49,091 nucleotides of DNA, taken from an uncultured Lachnospiraceae bacterium (GTDB lineage: Bacteria > Bacillota > Clostridia > Lachnospirales > Lachnospiraceae). Location: assembly GCA_902763335.1 (NCBI GenBank), contig CACWRR010000009.1, positions 1 to 49,091 on the forward strand, written 5' to 3'. Positions 7,567-16,582 of the stretch are shown here, one piece after another. A model generated the notes under the pieces. The model ran no database searches. It was not told the DNA's origin and saw nothing but the letters and a program-made list of their open reading frames with translations. Within the stretch, counting starts at the first letter, position 1. Every line of letters begins with the position of its first letter. A program made the position numbers and the translations under genes.

Positions 7567-8427
7567 ATGAAGGTAAGAAAATTATTAAGTATGGTAGTTG
7601 TGGCTGCGATGTCAGTTGGAATAATAGCAGGTTGTGGAAACAGTAGTGACAAGAGTGACAGTAATGCCGGTACGAACAGTGGCAGTGGTATAAAGGGAAC
7701 TGTATCAACAAATGGTTCGACTTCAATGGAAAATGTTATTTCTTCATTAATAGAAGCATATAACGAAAAGAATCCGGATGTTACCATTACATATGATGCC
7801 ACAGGATCAGGTACAGGTATCACAGCAGCGTCAGAGGGTACAACAGATATCGGATTATCAAGCAGACATTTAAAGGAAGATGAGAAAGGCCTTACAGAGA
7901 CAGTTATAGCACTTGACGGAATAGCAGTTATTGTAAATAAAAACAATAAGGTTGATGATCTTACACTTGAGCAGATAGCAGATATCGCAACAGGAAAGAT
8001 TAAGAACTGGAGCGAAGTAGGAGGAGAAGATTCACCTATAACAGTCATCGGACGTGAGGCTGGATCAGGAACAAGAGATGGTTTTGAGAGTATCGTGGAT
8101 GTTGCAGATTCATGTGTGTATGACCAGGAACTTACATCTACAGGTGCAGTAATTGCAGCAGTTTCAGCAAATGAATACTCTATCGGATATGCATCATTAT
8201 CAGCAGTAAGTGACGAAGTAAGTGCCATTAAGGTAGACGGTGTAGAGTGCAGCGAGGAGTCAGTGTTAGACGGTACATATAAGATTCAGAGACCATTTGC
8301 AATGATTACAAATGATTCAACAGATTTATCTAATGCAGCAAAGAGCTTTATGGATTTTGCAAAGAGTGAAGAAGTTCAGGATATTATTACAGCTGCCGGT
8401 GCAGTTCCGGCAAGCAAACAGTCTTAA
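7567..8427 (+). CDS. pstS: phosphate ABC transporter substrate-binding lipoprotein PstS
   Basis: Captures inorganic phosphate outside the membrane and delivers it to PstCA. The signal peptide ends in the lipobox IIAGC (Cys about residue 22), so it is a lipoprotein needing Lgt. The mature protein starts with a Ser/Asn/Gly-rich linker, then VSTNGSTSMENV, a phosphate-binding loop; YDATGSGTGITA and GREAGSGTRDGFE are the other two conserved binding loops. At 286 residues it has the usual length. First gene of a seven-gene cluster (pstSCAB, phoU, phoB, phoR) with short gaps throughout. Induction by low phosphate through the linked PhoB/PhoR pair is expected. Confidence 0.96.
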   Translation: MKVRKLLSMVVVAAMSVGIIAGCGNSSDKSDSNAGTNSGSGIKGTVSTNGSTSMENVISSLIEAYNEKNPDVTITYDATGSGTGITAASEGTTDIGLSSRHLKEDEKGLTETVIALDGIAVIVNKNNKVDDLTLEQIADIATGKIKNWSEVGGEDSPITVIGREAGSGTRDGFESIVDVADSCVYDQELTSTGAVIAAVSANEYSIGYASLSAVSDEVSAIKVDGVECSEESVLDGTYKIQRPFAMITNDSTDLSNAAKSFMDFAKSEEVQDIITAAGAVPASKQS

Positions 8428-8442
8428 GAAAGAGGTCTGTAT

Positions 8443-9306
8443 ATGAAAGTTAAGAAAACAATTGAGAGGATTATGAACGGATTGTTTTTCTTATGTGGTA
8501 TGGTGGCAGTTATTTCGGTAATTGCCATCACGCTGTATATGATAATATGTGGTGTTCCGGCAATTAAGGAAATAGGAATTAAAGATTTTCTGTTTGGCAA
8601 AGTATGGAAAAGTACAGCCAAAGAACCGTTGTATGGAATATTACCGTTTATACTCACATCAATATATGGAACAATTGGTGCAGTCATTATAGGAGTTCCG
8701 ATAGGACTGTTTACAGCTATATTTCTTGCAAAAATTGCAAATAAAAAAGTAGCAGGTGTTGTAAGACCGGCGGTTGAGCTTTTATCAGGAATCCCATCCG
8801 TAGTATATGGCCTTATAGGAATGGTAGTTCTTGTGCCTGCCATAATGAAAGTTTTCAATCTTAAGAATGGAACCTGCCTTCTGGCTGCCATAATCGTTCT
8901 TGCGATAATGATTCTTCCGTCAATAGTTACGGTAAGCGAAACGGCAATACTGGCAGTACCGAAAGAGTACGAGGAAGCAAGTCTGGCACTTGGAGCCACT
9001 AAGATAGAAACGATATTTAAGGTTACCATTCCGGCGGCAAAGAGCGGTATTGCAACAGGTATAGTTCTCGGTATAGGAAGAGCCATAGGTGAGGCAATGG
9101 CAGTTATGATGGTTGCGGGAAATGTACCAAACATGCCTAAGATGTTCAGTTCAGTAACATTTCTTACTACGGTGATATCAAAGGAAATGTCTTATGCGAC
9201 AGGATTTCAGAGAGATGCGCTGTATTCTATCGGATTGGTTTTATTTGTATTCATTATGATAATAAATGTGGTACTTAATGTATTTTTAAAGGGGAGGGAA
9301 GAATAA
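8443..9306 (+). CDS. pstC: phosphate ABC transporter permease PstC
   Basis: One of two membrane subunits of the high-affinity phosphate importer. Of 287 residues, about six hydrophobic segments are visible, with the permease EAA loop around residues 175-200 (EEASLALGATKIETIF), which contacts the ATPase, and PSVVYGLIGM as in other PstC proteins. It starts 15 bases after pstS behind AGAGG, and its stop overlaps the start of pstA by one base, indicating translational coupling. Confidence 0.95.
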   Translation: MKVKKTIERIMNGLFFLCGMVAVISVIAITLYMIICGVPAIKEIGIKDFLFGKVWKSTAKEPLYGILPFILTSIYGTIGAVIIGVPIGLFTAIFLAKIANKKVAGVVRPAVELLSGIPSVVYGLIGMVVLVPAIMKVFNLKNGTCLLAAIIVLAIMILPSIVTVSETAILAVPKEYEEASLALGATKIETIFKVTIPAAKSGIATGIVLGIGRAIGEAMAVMMVAGNVPNMPKMFSSVTFLTTVISKEMSYATGFQRDALYSIGLVLFVFIMIINVVLNVFLKGREE

Positions 9307-10157
9307 TGGATAATGGTTTATCTATGAAGAGAAAAGCGTATGGAATCGTATTAAAGACGCTTTTGTATACATGTGCAGTGATTACGGTCATTCTTCTCGT
9401 ATCGCTTATAGGATACATCTTTTATAGAGGAATAGGAAATGTAACATGGAAATTTCTCACCACAGAGAGAAGTGCATTAAAGAAAACAATAGGTATATTC
9501 CCTAATATTTTATTTACATTATATACAATATTCACATCATTGATTATTGCATTGCCGGTGGGAATAGGTGCTGCTGTATATCTTAATGAGTATGCGACTA
9601 ACAGAAAACTGGTTAAAGTACTTGAATTTGCAACAGAGACTCTTACGGGTATTCCGTCTATTATATTCGGTCTTGTGGGATATCTGATATTTGCCCAGAA
9701 ATTACATATGGGAAGCAGTATTCTTGCAGGTTCACTTACACTTGTTGTCATGATTCTTCCAACGATAGTGAGAACAACACAGGAGGCATTAAAGACTGTG
9801 CCGTATTCGTACAGGGAAGGTGCAGTGGGACTTGGAGCAACAAAATGGTACATGATAAGAACAATAATATTGCCATGCAGCATTGACGGTATTGTCGGAG
9901 GTGCGATTCTTGCAGTGGGAAGAATTGTCGGTGAAAGTGCGGCATTATTATTTACGGCAGGTATGGGATATAAGCTTGTGACAGGATATCTTGATGCGTT
10001 ACATACAAGTGGAGGTACACTGAGTGTTATGCTTTACTTCTATGTATCAGAATGTGGAGAATATGATGTGGGATTTGCCATTGCAGCAATACTTATGATA
10101 CTTGTTCTTATTATTAATTTTTCAGCTAAATTCGCAAAGAGAAAGCTTAGAAAGTAA
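9306..10157 (+). CDS. pstA: phosphate ABC transporter permease PstA
   Basis: Second membrane subunit of the phosphate importer, 283 residues with about six membrane spans. Conserved features are [17 protein letters not shown] and the EAA-type loop [16 protein letters not shown] (about residues 160-175). The start codon overlaps the pstC stop (TAATG). It forms the heterodimeric channel with PstC and is powered by PstB. Confidence 0.95.
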   Translation: MDNGLSMKRKAYGIVLKTLLYTCAVITVILLVSLIGYIFYRGIGNVTWKFLTTERSALKKTIGIFPNILFTLYTIFTSLIIALPVGIGAAVYLNEYATNRKLVKVLEFATETLTGIPSIIFGLVGYLIFAQKLHMGSSILAGSLTLVVMILPTIVRTTQEALKTVPYSYREGAVGLGATKWYMIRTIILPCSIDGIVGGAILAVGRIVGESAALLFTAGMGYKLVTGYLDALHTSGGTLSVMLYFYVSECGEYDVGFAIAAILMILVLIINFSAKFAKRKLRK

Positions 10158-10179
10158 TGTGAAATTTATGGAGGAAACG

Positions 10180-10932
10180 ATGGATATTATAACGGCAAAA
10201 AATCTTGAACTGTATTACGGTTCATTTCAGGCACTTAAAGGCATAGATATGAATATACCGGAAAAAGAGATAACAGCGTTTATCGGCCCGAGCGGATGCG
10301 GAAAATCTACATTTTTAAGATGTCTTAACAGAATGAACGACCTTGTTACCGGCTGTAAAATAACCGGAGAGGTAAAATTTAAAAATAATGATATTTATGA
10401 TAAAAGTGTGGATGTAACGGCACTCAGAAAACAGATTGGTATGGTATTTCAGAAGGCAAATCCATTTCCGATGTCTATATATGACAATATAGCATATGGA
10501 CCAAAACTTCACGGAAATCATAAGAAATCAGAACTTGATGAACTCGTAGAGAAGTCATTAAGGGGAGCGGCACTTTGGGATGAGGTAAAAGACAGACTTA
10601 AAAAGAGTGCCCTCGGATTGTCAGGAGGACAGCAGCAGAGACTTTGTATTGCAAGAGCCCTTGCGGTACAGCCGGAGGTGTTGCTTATGGATGAGCCTAC
10701 GTCTGCACTTGATCCGGCAAGTACAATGAAGGTTGAGGAACTGATGAGTGAACTCAAGAAAGATTATACGGTTATCATAGTTACCCATAATATGCAGCAG
10801 GCAGTAAGAATTTCAGATAATACTGCATTCTTTCTTGTGGGTGAACTCGTTGAATTTGGACGTACTGATGATGTATTCTCAAATCCGGAGGATAAGAGAA
10901 CAGAGGATTATATAACAGGAAGATTTGGTTAA
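10180..10932 (+). CDS. pstB: phosphate ABC transporter ATP-binding protein PstB
   Basis: Cytoplasmic ATPase of the Pst importer. Motifs in order: Walker [10 protein letters not shown] (about residues 31-39), Q-loop [13 protein letters not shown], signature LSGGQQQRL, Walker [14 protein letters not shown] and the switch histidine in [10 protein letters not shown]. The start at 10180 gives the canonical 250 residues and follows GGAGG at 10170-10174; the frame is open 26 codons further upstream, but that part overlaps pstA and is not conserved. Confidence 0.96.
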   Translation: MDIITAKNLELYYGSFQALKGIDMNIPEKEITAFIGPSGCGKSTFLRCLNRMNDLVTGCKITGEVKFKNNDIYDKSVDVTALRKQIGMVFQKANPFPMSIYDNIAYGPKLHGNHKKSELDELVEKSLRGAALWDEVKDRLKKSALGLSGGQQQRLCIARALAVQPEVLLMDEPTSALDPASTMKVEELMSELKKDYTVIIVTHNMQQAVRISDNTAFFLVGELVEFGRTDDVFSNPEDKRTEDYITGRFG

Positions 10933-10968
10933 TAGTATAGCTGGAAATCAGCAGAACAGGAGAATGTA

Positions 10969-11631
10969 ATGAATAACAGACCAAAATATGATGATGAGTT
11001 ACAGGACTTATCTACAGAACTTATAAAAATGGGTGCTACGGCTGCACAGGCTATTGAAAAAGCCATGAAAGCAATAAAGGATTCTGATAAGGAACTTGCA
11101 AAGGAGATAATAGAAGGTGACCGTGTCATAAATGATATGGAAAAAGATATTGAACACAGATGTTTAAGACTTATATTAAAACAGCAACCTGTTGCAAGGG
11201 ACTTGCGAAAAGTCAGCACAGCGATTAAAATGGTAACAGACATAGAGCGTATCGGAGATGCTGCATCGGATATAGCAGAGATTACCATACACCTTGATGA
11301 GTGTGAATTTCAGGATATAAAAAATGCAGTGCTGAATATGGCTGAGACTGCCAAAAACATGGTTGTATCAGCGATAGATGCTTATGTCGAGGAAAATTTG
11401 ATTCTTGCGTTAAATACGATAAAACAGGATGATATAGTTGATGAGTGCTTCCTGTCCATAAGAAGGGAACTCAGTAAGAGACTGATAGCAAATGAACACG
11501 AGATGGATGTAATAATGGATTATCTTATGATAATCAAATATCTTGAGAGAGTCGGAGACCATGCGGTTAATGTGTGTGAATGGGTTCAGTTTTACATGAC
11601 GGGAGTACACAATGACGAGAAAATTGTGTGA
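10969..11631 (+). CDS. phoU: phosphate signalling protein PhoU
   Basis: All-helical 220-residue protein made of two PhoU repeats. It links the Pst transporter to the PhoR kinase and represses the regulon when phosphate is plentiful (family knowledge). Each repeat has the characteristic core, ATAIKMVTDIERIGDAASDIAE (split here: ATAIKMVTDIERIGD, then AASDIAE) in the first half and MIIKYLERVGDHAVNVCEW in the second, where the acidic and Asp residues bind metal. Its place between pstB and the phoB/phoR pair fits this role. Start is preceded by AGGAG. Confidence 0.95.
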   Translation: MNNRPKYDDELQDLSTELIKMGATAAQAIEKAMKAIKDSDKELAKEIIEGDRVINDMEKDIEHRCLRLILKQQPVARDLRKVSTAIKMVTDIERIGDAASDIAEITIHLDECEFQDIKNAVLNMAETAKNMVVSAIDAYVEENLILALNTIKQDDIVDECFLSIRRELSKRLIANEHEMDVIMDYLMIIKYLERVGDHAVNVCEWVQFYMTGVHNDEKIV

Positions 11632-11649
11632 TAGAAGGAGGCTCTGGTA

Positions 11650-12372
11650 ATGAGCGCGGCAGCAGATAAACAGAGAGTAGTAATTGTAGAAGATGATGAA
11701 AGTATAAGAAGACTTATAGAAGTGGCACTGTCAGGTAATGGATATGATGCGGTAGGTTTTAACAATGCGGCAGATGCATTGGAAAATATGAAATCATTTA
11801 TGCCTGATGTTGCTATATTTGATATTATGATGGACGGAATGGACGGACTTGAGGCGGTAAGTATTATGAGAAAGAATGGGAAACTGGCAACAGTTCCTGT
11901 TATAATGCTTACGGCAAGAGATACTGAGGCTGATAAAATAGTCGGACTTGATAACGGGGCCGACGATTACATGACAAAGCCATTCAGCGTATTGGAACTG
12001 TGCGCAAGGGTGAGGGCACAGCTCAGACGAAATGTTCATATATCGGCGGATGAAGAAAAAGGTACCGGAAAAGTATATGAATTTGGCACCTTGAAAATGG
12101 ATGACATAACACATGAAGTGTACAATGGAAATGAACAGATAGAATTAACATTAAAGGAATATGAACTTTTAAAACTGTTTATGAACAATCCGGGAAGAGT
12201 TTTGTCACGAACAGAGATTCTTGAGAAAATATGGGGCGGAGAATATTTTGGTGAGACGAGAACGCTTGACATACATATAGGAACATTAAGACATAAGCTT
12301 GGGGATTCGGCATCAAATTATCAGTATATAAAGACAATACGAGGTGTCGGTTACAGATTTTTGGACAGATAA
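11650..12372 (+). CDS. phoB: OmpR-family response regulator (PhoB/PhoP type)
   Basis: Two-domain DNA-binding regulator of 240 residues. The receiver domain shows the acidic pair VEDDE, the phosphoacceptor aspartate in VAIFDIMMDGMDG (about residue 56), T in MLTARD and K in MTKPFS. The C-terminal OmpR/PhoB winged helix includes LTLKEYELLKLFMNNPGRVLSR, read here as LTLKEYELLKLF and NNPGRVLSR, and TIRGVGYRF. It is expected to be phosphorylated by the adjacent kinase and to activate the pst operon. AAGGAGG precedes the ATG by 9-10 bases. Sequence alone does not distinguish PhoB from PhoP naming; context gives the phosphate role. Confidence 0.9.
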   Translation: MSAAADKQRVVIVEDDESIRRLIEVALSGNGYDAVGFNNAADALENMKSFMPDVAIFDIMMDGMDGLEAVSIMRKNGKLATVPVIMLTARDTEADKIVGLDNGADDYMTKPFSVLELCARVRAQLRRNVHISADEEKGTGKVYEFGTLKMDDITHEVYNGNEQIELTLKEYELLKLFMNNPGRVLSRTEILEKIWGGEYFGETRTLDIHIGTLRHKLGDSASNYQYIKTIRGVGYRFLDR

Positions 12373-12396
12373 ACTCAGGAAAGGATAATCCGGGAT

Positions 12397-14115
12397 ATGA
12401 AGAAATCCATGATAAAAAAGTTCTCGATAGTAATTGTACTTGCAGTGATACTGTCGGGAATAACAAATGTATTTATATTTGATAAAAAACTTACCAGTGA
12501 GAAGAAGAATGAAATGCTAAGGCTTGTAAAGGTCATGGCAGATGAATTTAATAAGGATGAGGACAATAATGAACAGGCAGAAAGATTCGGTGATGAAAGT
12601 GACGGGGTAAGGGTAACCATAGTCAGACCGGATGGAGTTGTGACCGGAGATTCGCAGGCTGATTACAGAAAGATGGATAATCATTCCGGCAGGGAAGAGA
12701 TAAAGAAAGCACAGTCCTCTAAAAGTGCCATAACTGTCAGAAAAAGTTCAACGGTAGGAAAAAAACTTATGTATGCGGTTACAAGAACTGAGGACGGTTA
12801 CTATATAAGATTGTCGGAAGAATATAACAGTATAATTCTGGATGCAATGTCATTTTTGCCGGCAATGATACTTGTTATGCTCATTTCCTGTGAGCTGGCA
12901 ATCTATCTGGCAGGAAAAATGTCTGAGAAGATAGCAAGTCCGATACTGGTTATGAATGAAAGTCTGTCGGGAGTTCAGGACGGAACTACCAGACTTGACG
13001 CAGAATCATATCCCTATGATGAATTAAAAGACATGGCAGTGAAAATAAATAAACTTGCTGAAGATGTAAGCAATCATATAGAAACTATTAAACAGGAAAA
13101 GGATAAAATTGAGTACATATTAGACAGAATGAAAGAAGGCTTTATGCTTCTTGACAGTAACTCAAAGATAATCATCATAAATAAAAGGGCATGTAAATAT
13201 ATGTCATCTGATAAATCGGTTGTGGGAAAGGATTTATACCATCTGACCAGAAATCTTCAGTTTATTTCTTATGCAACTGAGTCGTTTGAGACAGGTAAAA
13301 ACATGAGAATGGATATAGAATATGAAGATAAAATTATAGAGGTCAGTTTCAATCCGGTAGAAAGAGGAAACGGTGACATTGAAAACGGACTGATTCTTAT
13401 TATGACAGATGTTTCGGCAAAGAGAAATGCAGAAAAACTCAGAAGGGAATTTTTTGCAAATGCCAGTCATGAGCTTAAGACTCCTATAACTTCAATCAAA
13501 GGCAGTGCCGAACTTTTATGTTCTGACATTCCTATTTATGAAGAACAGAGGATGGAAATGTTAAAGAGAATCGGTGTTGAGAGTGAGAGAATGACAACTC
13601 TTATAGAAGACATTCTTATGATTAACAGACTTGAGAGTGGAGAACTGTCAAGAGAGAGTGAATTTGTTGACATGGAAAAGATTGTCAAAGAGGACATTGA
13701 TGAGATGGCATCAATGGCAGAAAAAGCAGGTGTTCATATAAATGCAGCAACAGAGGAAGCCGTTATATTTGCAAATCCGAGAGATATTCATGAGCTTACG
13801 GGAAATCTTATAGTAAACGCCATAAAATATAATGAAGAGGGCGGAAGTGTAGATATTGTTCTGAAGAAACAAAATGATATGATAGAATTTTCAGTAAGGA
13901 ATGACGGAGAGGTAATACCGCTTAACAAACAGGGGCGTGTATTCGAGAGATTTTACAGGGTTGATAAAGGAAGAAGCCGGAATGTAGGCGGTACAGGTCT
14001 TGGACTTGCCATTGTGAAACATGTTGTTGACAGTCTTAATGGAGTGATTACACTTGAGAGTACAGAAAAGACAGGTACAAAATTTACTGTAAAATTACCA
14101 TGTAACAATAATTAA
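12397..14115 (+). CDS. phoR: sensor histidine kinase of the phosphate regulon (PhoR type)
   Basis: Membrane kinase of 572 residues. A first hydrophobic segment lies at about 8-28 and a second at about 150-172, enclosing an extracytoplasmic domain; then come a HAMP-like linker, a PAS domain (YILDRMKEGFMLLD onward), HisKA with the phosphoacceptor histidine in NASHELKTPITSIKG, and the ATPase domain with N box NLIVNAIKYNEEGG and G box GGTGLGLAIVKH. This is the PhoR/WalK layout. It is the last gene of the phosphate cluster; no terminator is seen before the next promoter. Confidence 0.9.
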   Translation: MKKSMIKKFSIVIVLAVILSGITNVFIFDKKLTSEKKNEMLRLVKVMADEFNKDEDNNEQAERFGDESDGVRVTIVRPDGVVTGDSQADYRKMDNHSGREEIKKAQSSKSAITVRKSSTVGKKLMYAVTRTEDGYYIRLSEEYNSIILDAMSFLPAMILVMLISCELAIYLAGKMSEKIASPILVMNESLSGVQDGTTRLDAESYPYDELKDMAVKINKLAEDVSNHIETIKQEKDKIEYILDRMKEGFMLLDSNSKIIIINKRACKYMSSDKSVVGKDLYHLTRNLQFISYATESFETGKNMRMDIEYEDKIIEVSFNPVERGNGDIENGLILIMTDVSAKRNAEKLRREFFANASHELKTPITSIKGSAELLCSDIPIYEEQRMEMLKRIGVESERMTTLIEDILMINRLESGELSRESEFVDMEKIVKEDIDEMASMAEKAGVHINAATEEAVIFANPRDIHELTGNLIVNAIKYNEEGGSVDIVLKKQNDMIEFSVRNDGEVIPLNKQGRVFERFYRVDKGRSRNVGGTGLGLAIVKHVVDSLNGVITLESTEKTGTKFTVKLPCNNN

Positions 14116-14131
14116 AAAAATATAAACACTA

Positions 14132-14160
14132 TTGACGTGAAAATATTATAATGCTATCAT
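14132..14160 (+). promoter_or_regulatory. promoter of the ABC exporter leader
   Basis: TTGACG (14132-14137), a 17-nt spacer and TATCAT (14155-14160) with a TG extension (14152-14153). Start is predicted about 14167, only a few bases before an ATG at 14170. The lysine-riboswitch promoter at 41880 has the same design. Confidence 0.6.
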
Positions 14161-14169
14161 CAATTAAAC

Positions 14170-14283
14170 ATGAACAGCGTATCATATTTACATGTTCTTA
14201 TAGTAGTGAAAAGGTGCCGCTATAAAAAGTGGCACCTTTTATGTGTACGCTGTCAGGCTTTTAAGCGGGATGTAGAAAGTTAA
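14170..14283 (+). CDS. putative 37-residue leader peptide of the ABC exporter
   Basis: An open frame of 37 codons starts 3-4 bases from the predicted transcript start, so it may be translated leaderless; no ribosome site is visible. It runs through the intrinsic terminator at 14209-14240 and stops 22 bases before the exporter gene. The peptide is rich in Val, Leu, Lys, Arg and aromatic residues (begins MNSVSYLHVLIVVKRCRY). A short frame running through a terminator is the layout of ribosome-controlled attenuators, for example bmrB upstream of bmrCD in Bacillus subtilis. Existence of the frame is seen; translation and regulatory role are inferred. Confidence 0.45.
   Translation: MNSVSYLHVLIVVKRCRYKKWHLLCVRCQAFKRDVES
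14209..14240 (+). terminator. terminator/attenuator hairpin inside the exporter leader
   Basis: AAAAGGTGCC (14209-14218) pairs with GGCACCTTTT (14231-14240) around a 12-nt loop; the terminal A-T pairs provide the U tract. It lies between promoter and exporter, so it should stop most transcripts unless opened. Confidence 0.75.
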
Positions 14284-14305
14284 TGTATCAGGAAAGGAAA
14301 GACAG

Positions 14306-16582
14306 ATGGGAAAAATATTTAAAAATTTGAAACCGTACTGGAAGACAACTATTCTTATAATTGCCTTTCTGGTTGTTCAGGCATGGTGCGATCTTGCACT
14401 TCCACAGTACACATCAGACATTATAGATGTGGGTATACAAAAAAGTGGAATAGAGTATGCTATGCCGGAGGGAATTACAGCGGAAGAATTTGAAACTGCA
14501 CAGACATTTATGACGGATGATGAAAAAAATATCTGGAATGACAGTTACAAAAAAGACGGAAATACATACAGGATAAATATAAGTAATAAAAAACTTGAGA
14601 AGAACAGTGAAAAACTTCAAATGGCACTGATTATGAACTACAGTATGTCATCAATGCCGGAGGATGAGTTTAAGGAAAGTCTGAATAAATTAGCTGAGCA
14701 GAGTCCGGATATGTATAAATCCATGACTACTGAACAGATTGAGGAAGTGTTATCACTTAACGTATTTGAAAATGACGGTATAAAATGTGTAGATATGAGA
14801 CCTGTGTATAAAGCCATGCTGGAAAGTGGAAGTATGACGCAGGAAGGCATCATTAAAATGCGGGATACCATGAAAGAGAAGTTTGATAAGGTGGGATACA
14901 CCATAACAGATTCCATGGGAGTTGCCTATGCGGTAAAATGTGACAAAGAGTCAGGAATAGATGTAGATGCAATACAGAGAAGATACCTTATAGTTGCAGG
15001 GTTAAAGATGCTTGGAATGGCACTCATAATGGGAATTGCAACTGTTGTAGTCGGATTCCTTGCTTCAAGAGTCGGCGCAGGAATAGGTAGAGACTTAAGA
15101 GGAAAAATATTTAAGCAGGTTGTAGGATTTTCAAATGCTGAGATGGATAAATTCTCTACAGCATCTCTTATAACCAGAAGTACAAATGATGTGCAGCAGA
15201 TACAGCTGGTTACCACTCTGTTACTCAGAATGGTTATATATGCACCGATACTCGGAGTAGGTGGTGTTATAAAGGTAGTAAACACAAAATCAGGAATGGG
15301 ATGGGTAATATTTGTAGCCGTTGCCGTTATATTATTATACGTCGGAATACTTGTAAGTCTTGCCATGCCAAAATTCAAGATAATGCAGGTGATGGTAGAT
15401 AAGGTAAACCTTGTATCAAGAGAAATCCTTACCGGATTATCGGTTATAAGAGCGTTTGGGCGTGAAAAACGTGAAGAGGAACGATTTGAAGAGGCAAATA
15501 AAGACCTTACAAAGACAATGCTTTTCGTAAACAGAGTCATGACATTTATGATGCCGGGTATGATGTTTATAATGTATTGTATAACAGTTCTTATCGTCTG
15601 GGTTGCAGCACACCGTATAGACGGAGGATATATGCAGATAGGTTCCATGACAGCATTTATCACATATGCAATGCTTATAGTTATGTCATTTTTAATGCTT
15701 ACAATGATGTCTGTAATGCTTCCGAGAGCCGGAGTTGCAGCAGAGCGAATAGATGAGGTAATTAATACACCTTCATCTGTTGTAAACGCAGAAAATGTTC
15801 AGACTCCCGAGAAGAAAACCGGAATTGTCAGATTTGAAAATGTTAATTTCATGTATCCGGGTGCAAAGGAAAATGTCATAAAGAATATAAACTTTACGGC
15901 AGAACCGGGAAAAACTACAGCCATAATCGGAAGTACCGGAAGTGGAAAATCTACACTTATTAACCTGATTCCGAGGTTATATGATGTTACATCGGGAGAG
16001 ATAACAGTCGATGGTATTGATATACGGAAAATGGATATAGGTGAATTGAGAGAGAGAATAGGTTATGTTCCACAGAAGGGAATATTATTCTCCGGAACGA
16101 TTGCTGACAATCTCAAATTTGGTAATAAAGATGCATCGGACGATGAGATGATTACGGCAGCAGAGATTGCCCGGGCAACAGAATTTATAGAAGAGAAAAA
16201 TGATAAATATGAAAGCTTTATATCACAGGGCGGAGGAAATGTATCCGGTGGTCAGAAACAGAGACTTTCCATAGCGAGAGCTATCACAAAAAATCCGGAT
16301 ATTTATATATTTGATGACAGTTTTTCAGCACTTGACATGAAAACTGATGCAAAGCTTAGAAAAGCACTTGAACCTGTGGTTCAGAATAAGACTGTAATAA
16401 TCGTAGCCCAGAGAATAAGCACTATCTTAAATGCTGATGAGATAATAGTTCTCGATGAGGGTGAAATTGTAGGAAAAGGAACTCACAGAGAGCTGCTTGC
16501 AAACTGTAATGAATATATGCAGATAGCAAAATCACAGTTATCAGCAAAAGAACTTGGAATAGAAGGAAAGGAGGAAGCGTAA
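14306..16582 (+). CDS. heterodimeric ABC exporter subunit with degenerate ATPase site
   Basis: Exporter half-transporter of 758 residues, membrane domain fused to nucleotide-binding domain. Between the first and second membrane helices lies a large extracytoplasmic insertion (about residues 45-220), making it longer than the usual 580-600. Motifs: Walker A IGSTGSGKST, Q-loop GYVPQKG, intact signature SGGQKQR, Walker B IYIFDDSFSALD with Asp in place of catalytic Glu, and VAQRIST with Gln in place of the switch His. These changes mark the degenerate-site partner of TM287/288- and BmrCD-type pairs. GGAAAGGA precedes the ATG. Its stop overlaps the partner's start by one base. The substrate (drug, peptide or lipid) is not evident. 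Confidence 0.9.
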   Translation: MGKIFKNLKPYWKTTILIIAFLVVQAWCDLALPQYTSDIIDVGIQKSGIEYAMPEGITAEEFETAQTFMTDDEKNIWNDSYKKDGNTYRINISNKKLEKNSEKLQMALIMNYSMSSMPEDEFKESLNKLAEQSPDMYKSMTTEQIEEVLSLNVFENDGIKCVDMRPVYKAMLESGSMTQEGIIKMRDTMKEKFDKVGYTITDSMGVAYAVKCDKESGIDVDAIQRRYLIVAGLKMLGMALIMGIATVVVGFLASRVGAGIGRDLRGKIFKQVVGFSNAEMDKFSTASLITRSTNDVQQIQLVTTLLLRMVIYAPILGVGGVIKVVNTKSGMGWVIFVAVAVILLYVGILVSLAMPKFKIMQVMVDKVNLVSREILTGLSVIRAFGREKREEERFEEANKDLTKTMLFVNRVMTFMMPGMMFIMYCITVLIVWVAAHRIDGGYMQIGSMTAFITYAMLIVMSFLMLTMMSVMLPRAGVAAERIDEVINTPSSVVNAENVQTPEKKTGIVRFENVNFMYPGAKENVIKNINFTAEPGKTTAIIGSTGSGKSTLINLIPRLYDVTSGEITVDGIDIRKMDIGELRERIGYVPQKGILFSGTIADNLKFGNKDASDDEMITAAEIARATEFIEEKNDKYESFISQGGGNVSGGQKQRLSIARAITKNPDIYIFDDSFSALDMKTDAKLRKALEPVVQNKTVIIVAQRISTILNADEIIVLDEGEIVGKGTHRELLANCNEYMQIAKSQLSAKELGIEGKEEA

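Noticed and set aside
7533-8228. 231-codon open frame antisense to pstS
   Set aside because: It mirrors the codon pattern of pstS, lacks a ribosome site and encodes a low-complexity Ser/Val/Pro-rich product; typical shadow of an AT-rich gene.
10102-10179. Upstream extension of pstB overlapping pstA
   Set aside because: The conserved protein begins at 10180 behind GGAGG; the extension is the pstA sequence in another frame.
14167-14196. AACATG/CATGTT hairpin in the exporter leader as an antiterminator
   Set aside because: Only six pairs with an 18-base loop and it does not overlap the terminator stem; too weak to claim.
14926-15663. 245-codon open frame antisense to the first exporter subunit
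   Set aside because: Shadow of a well-supported ABC gene; no ribosome site or recognisable domain.
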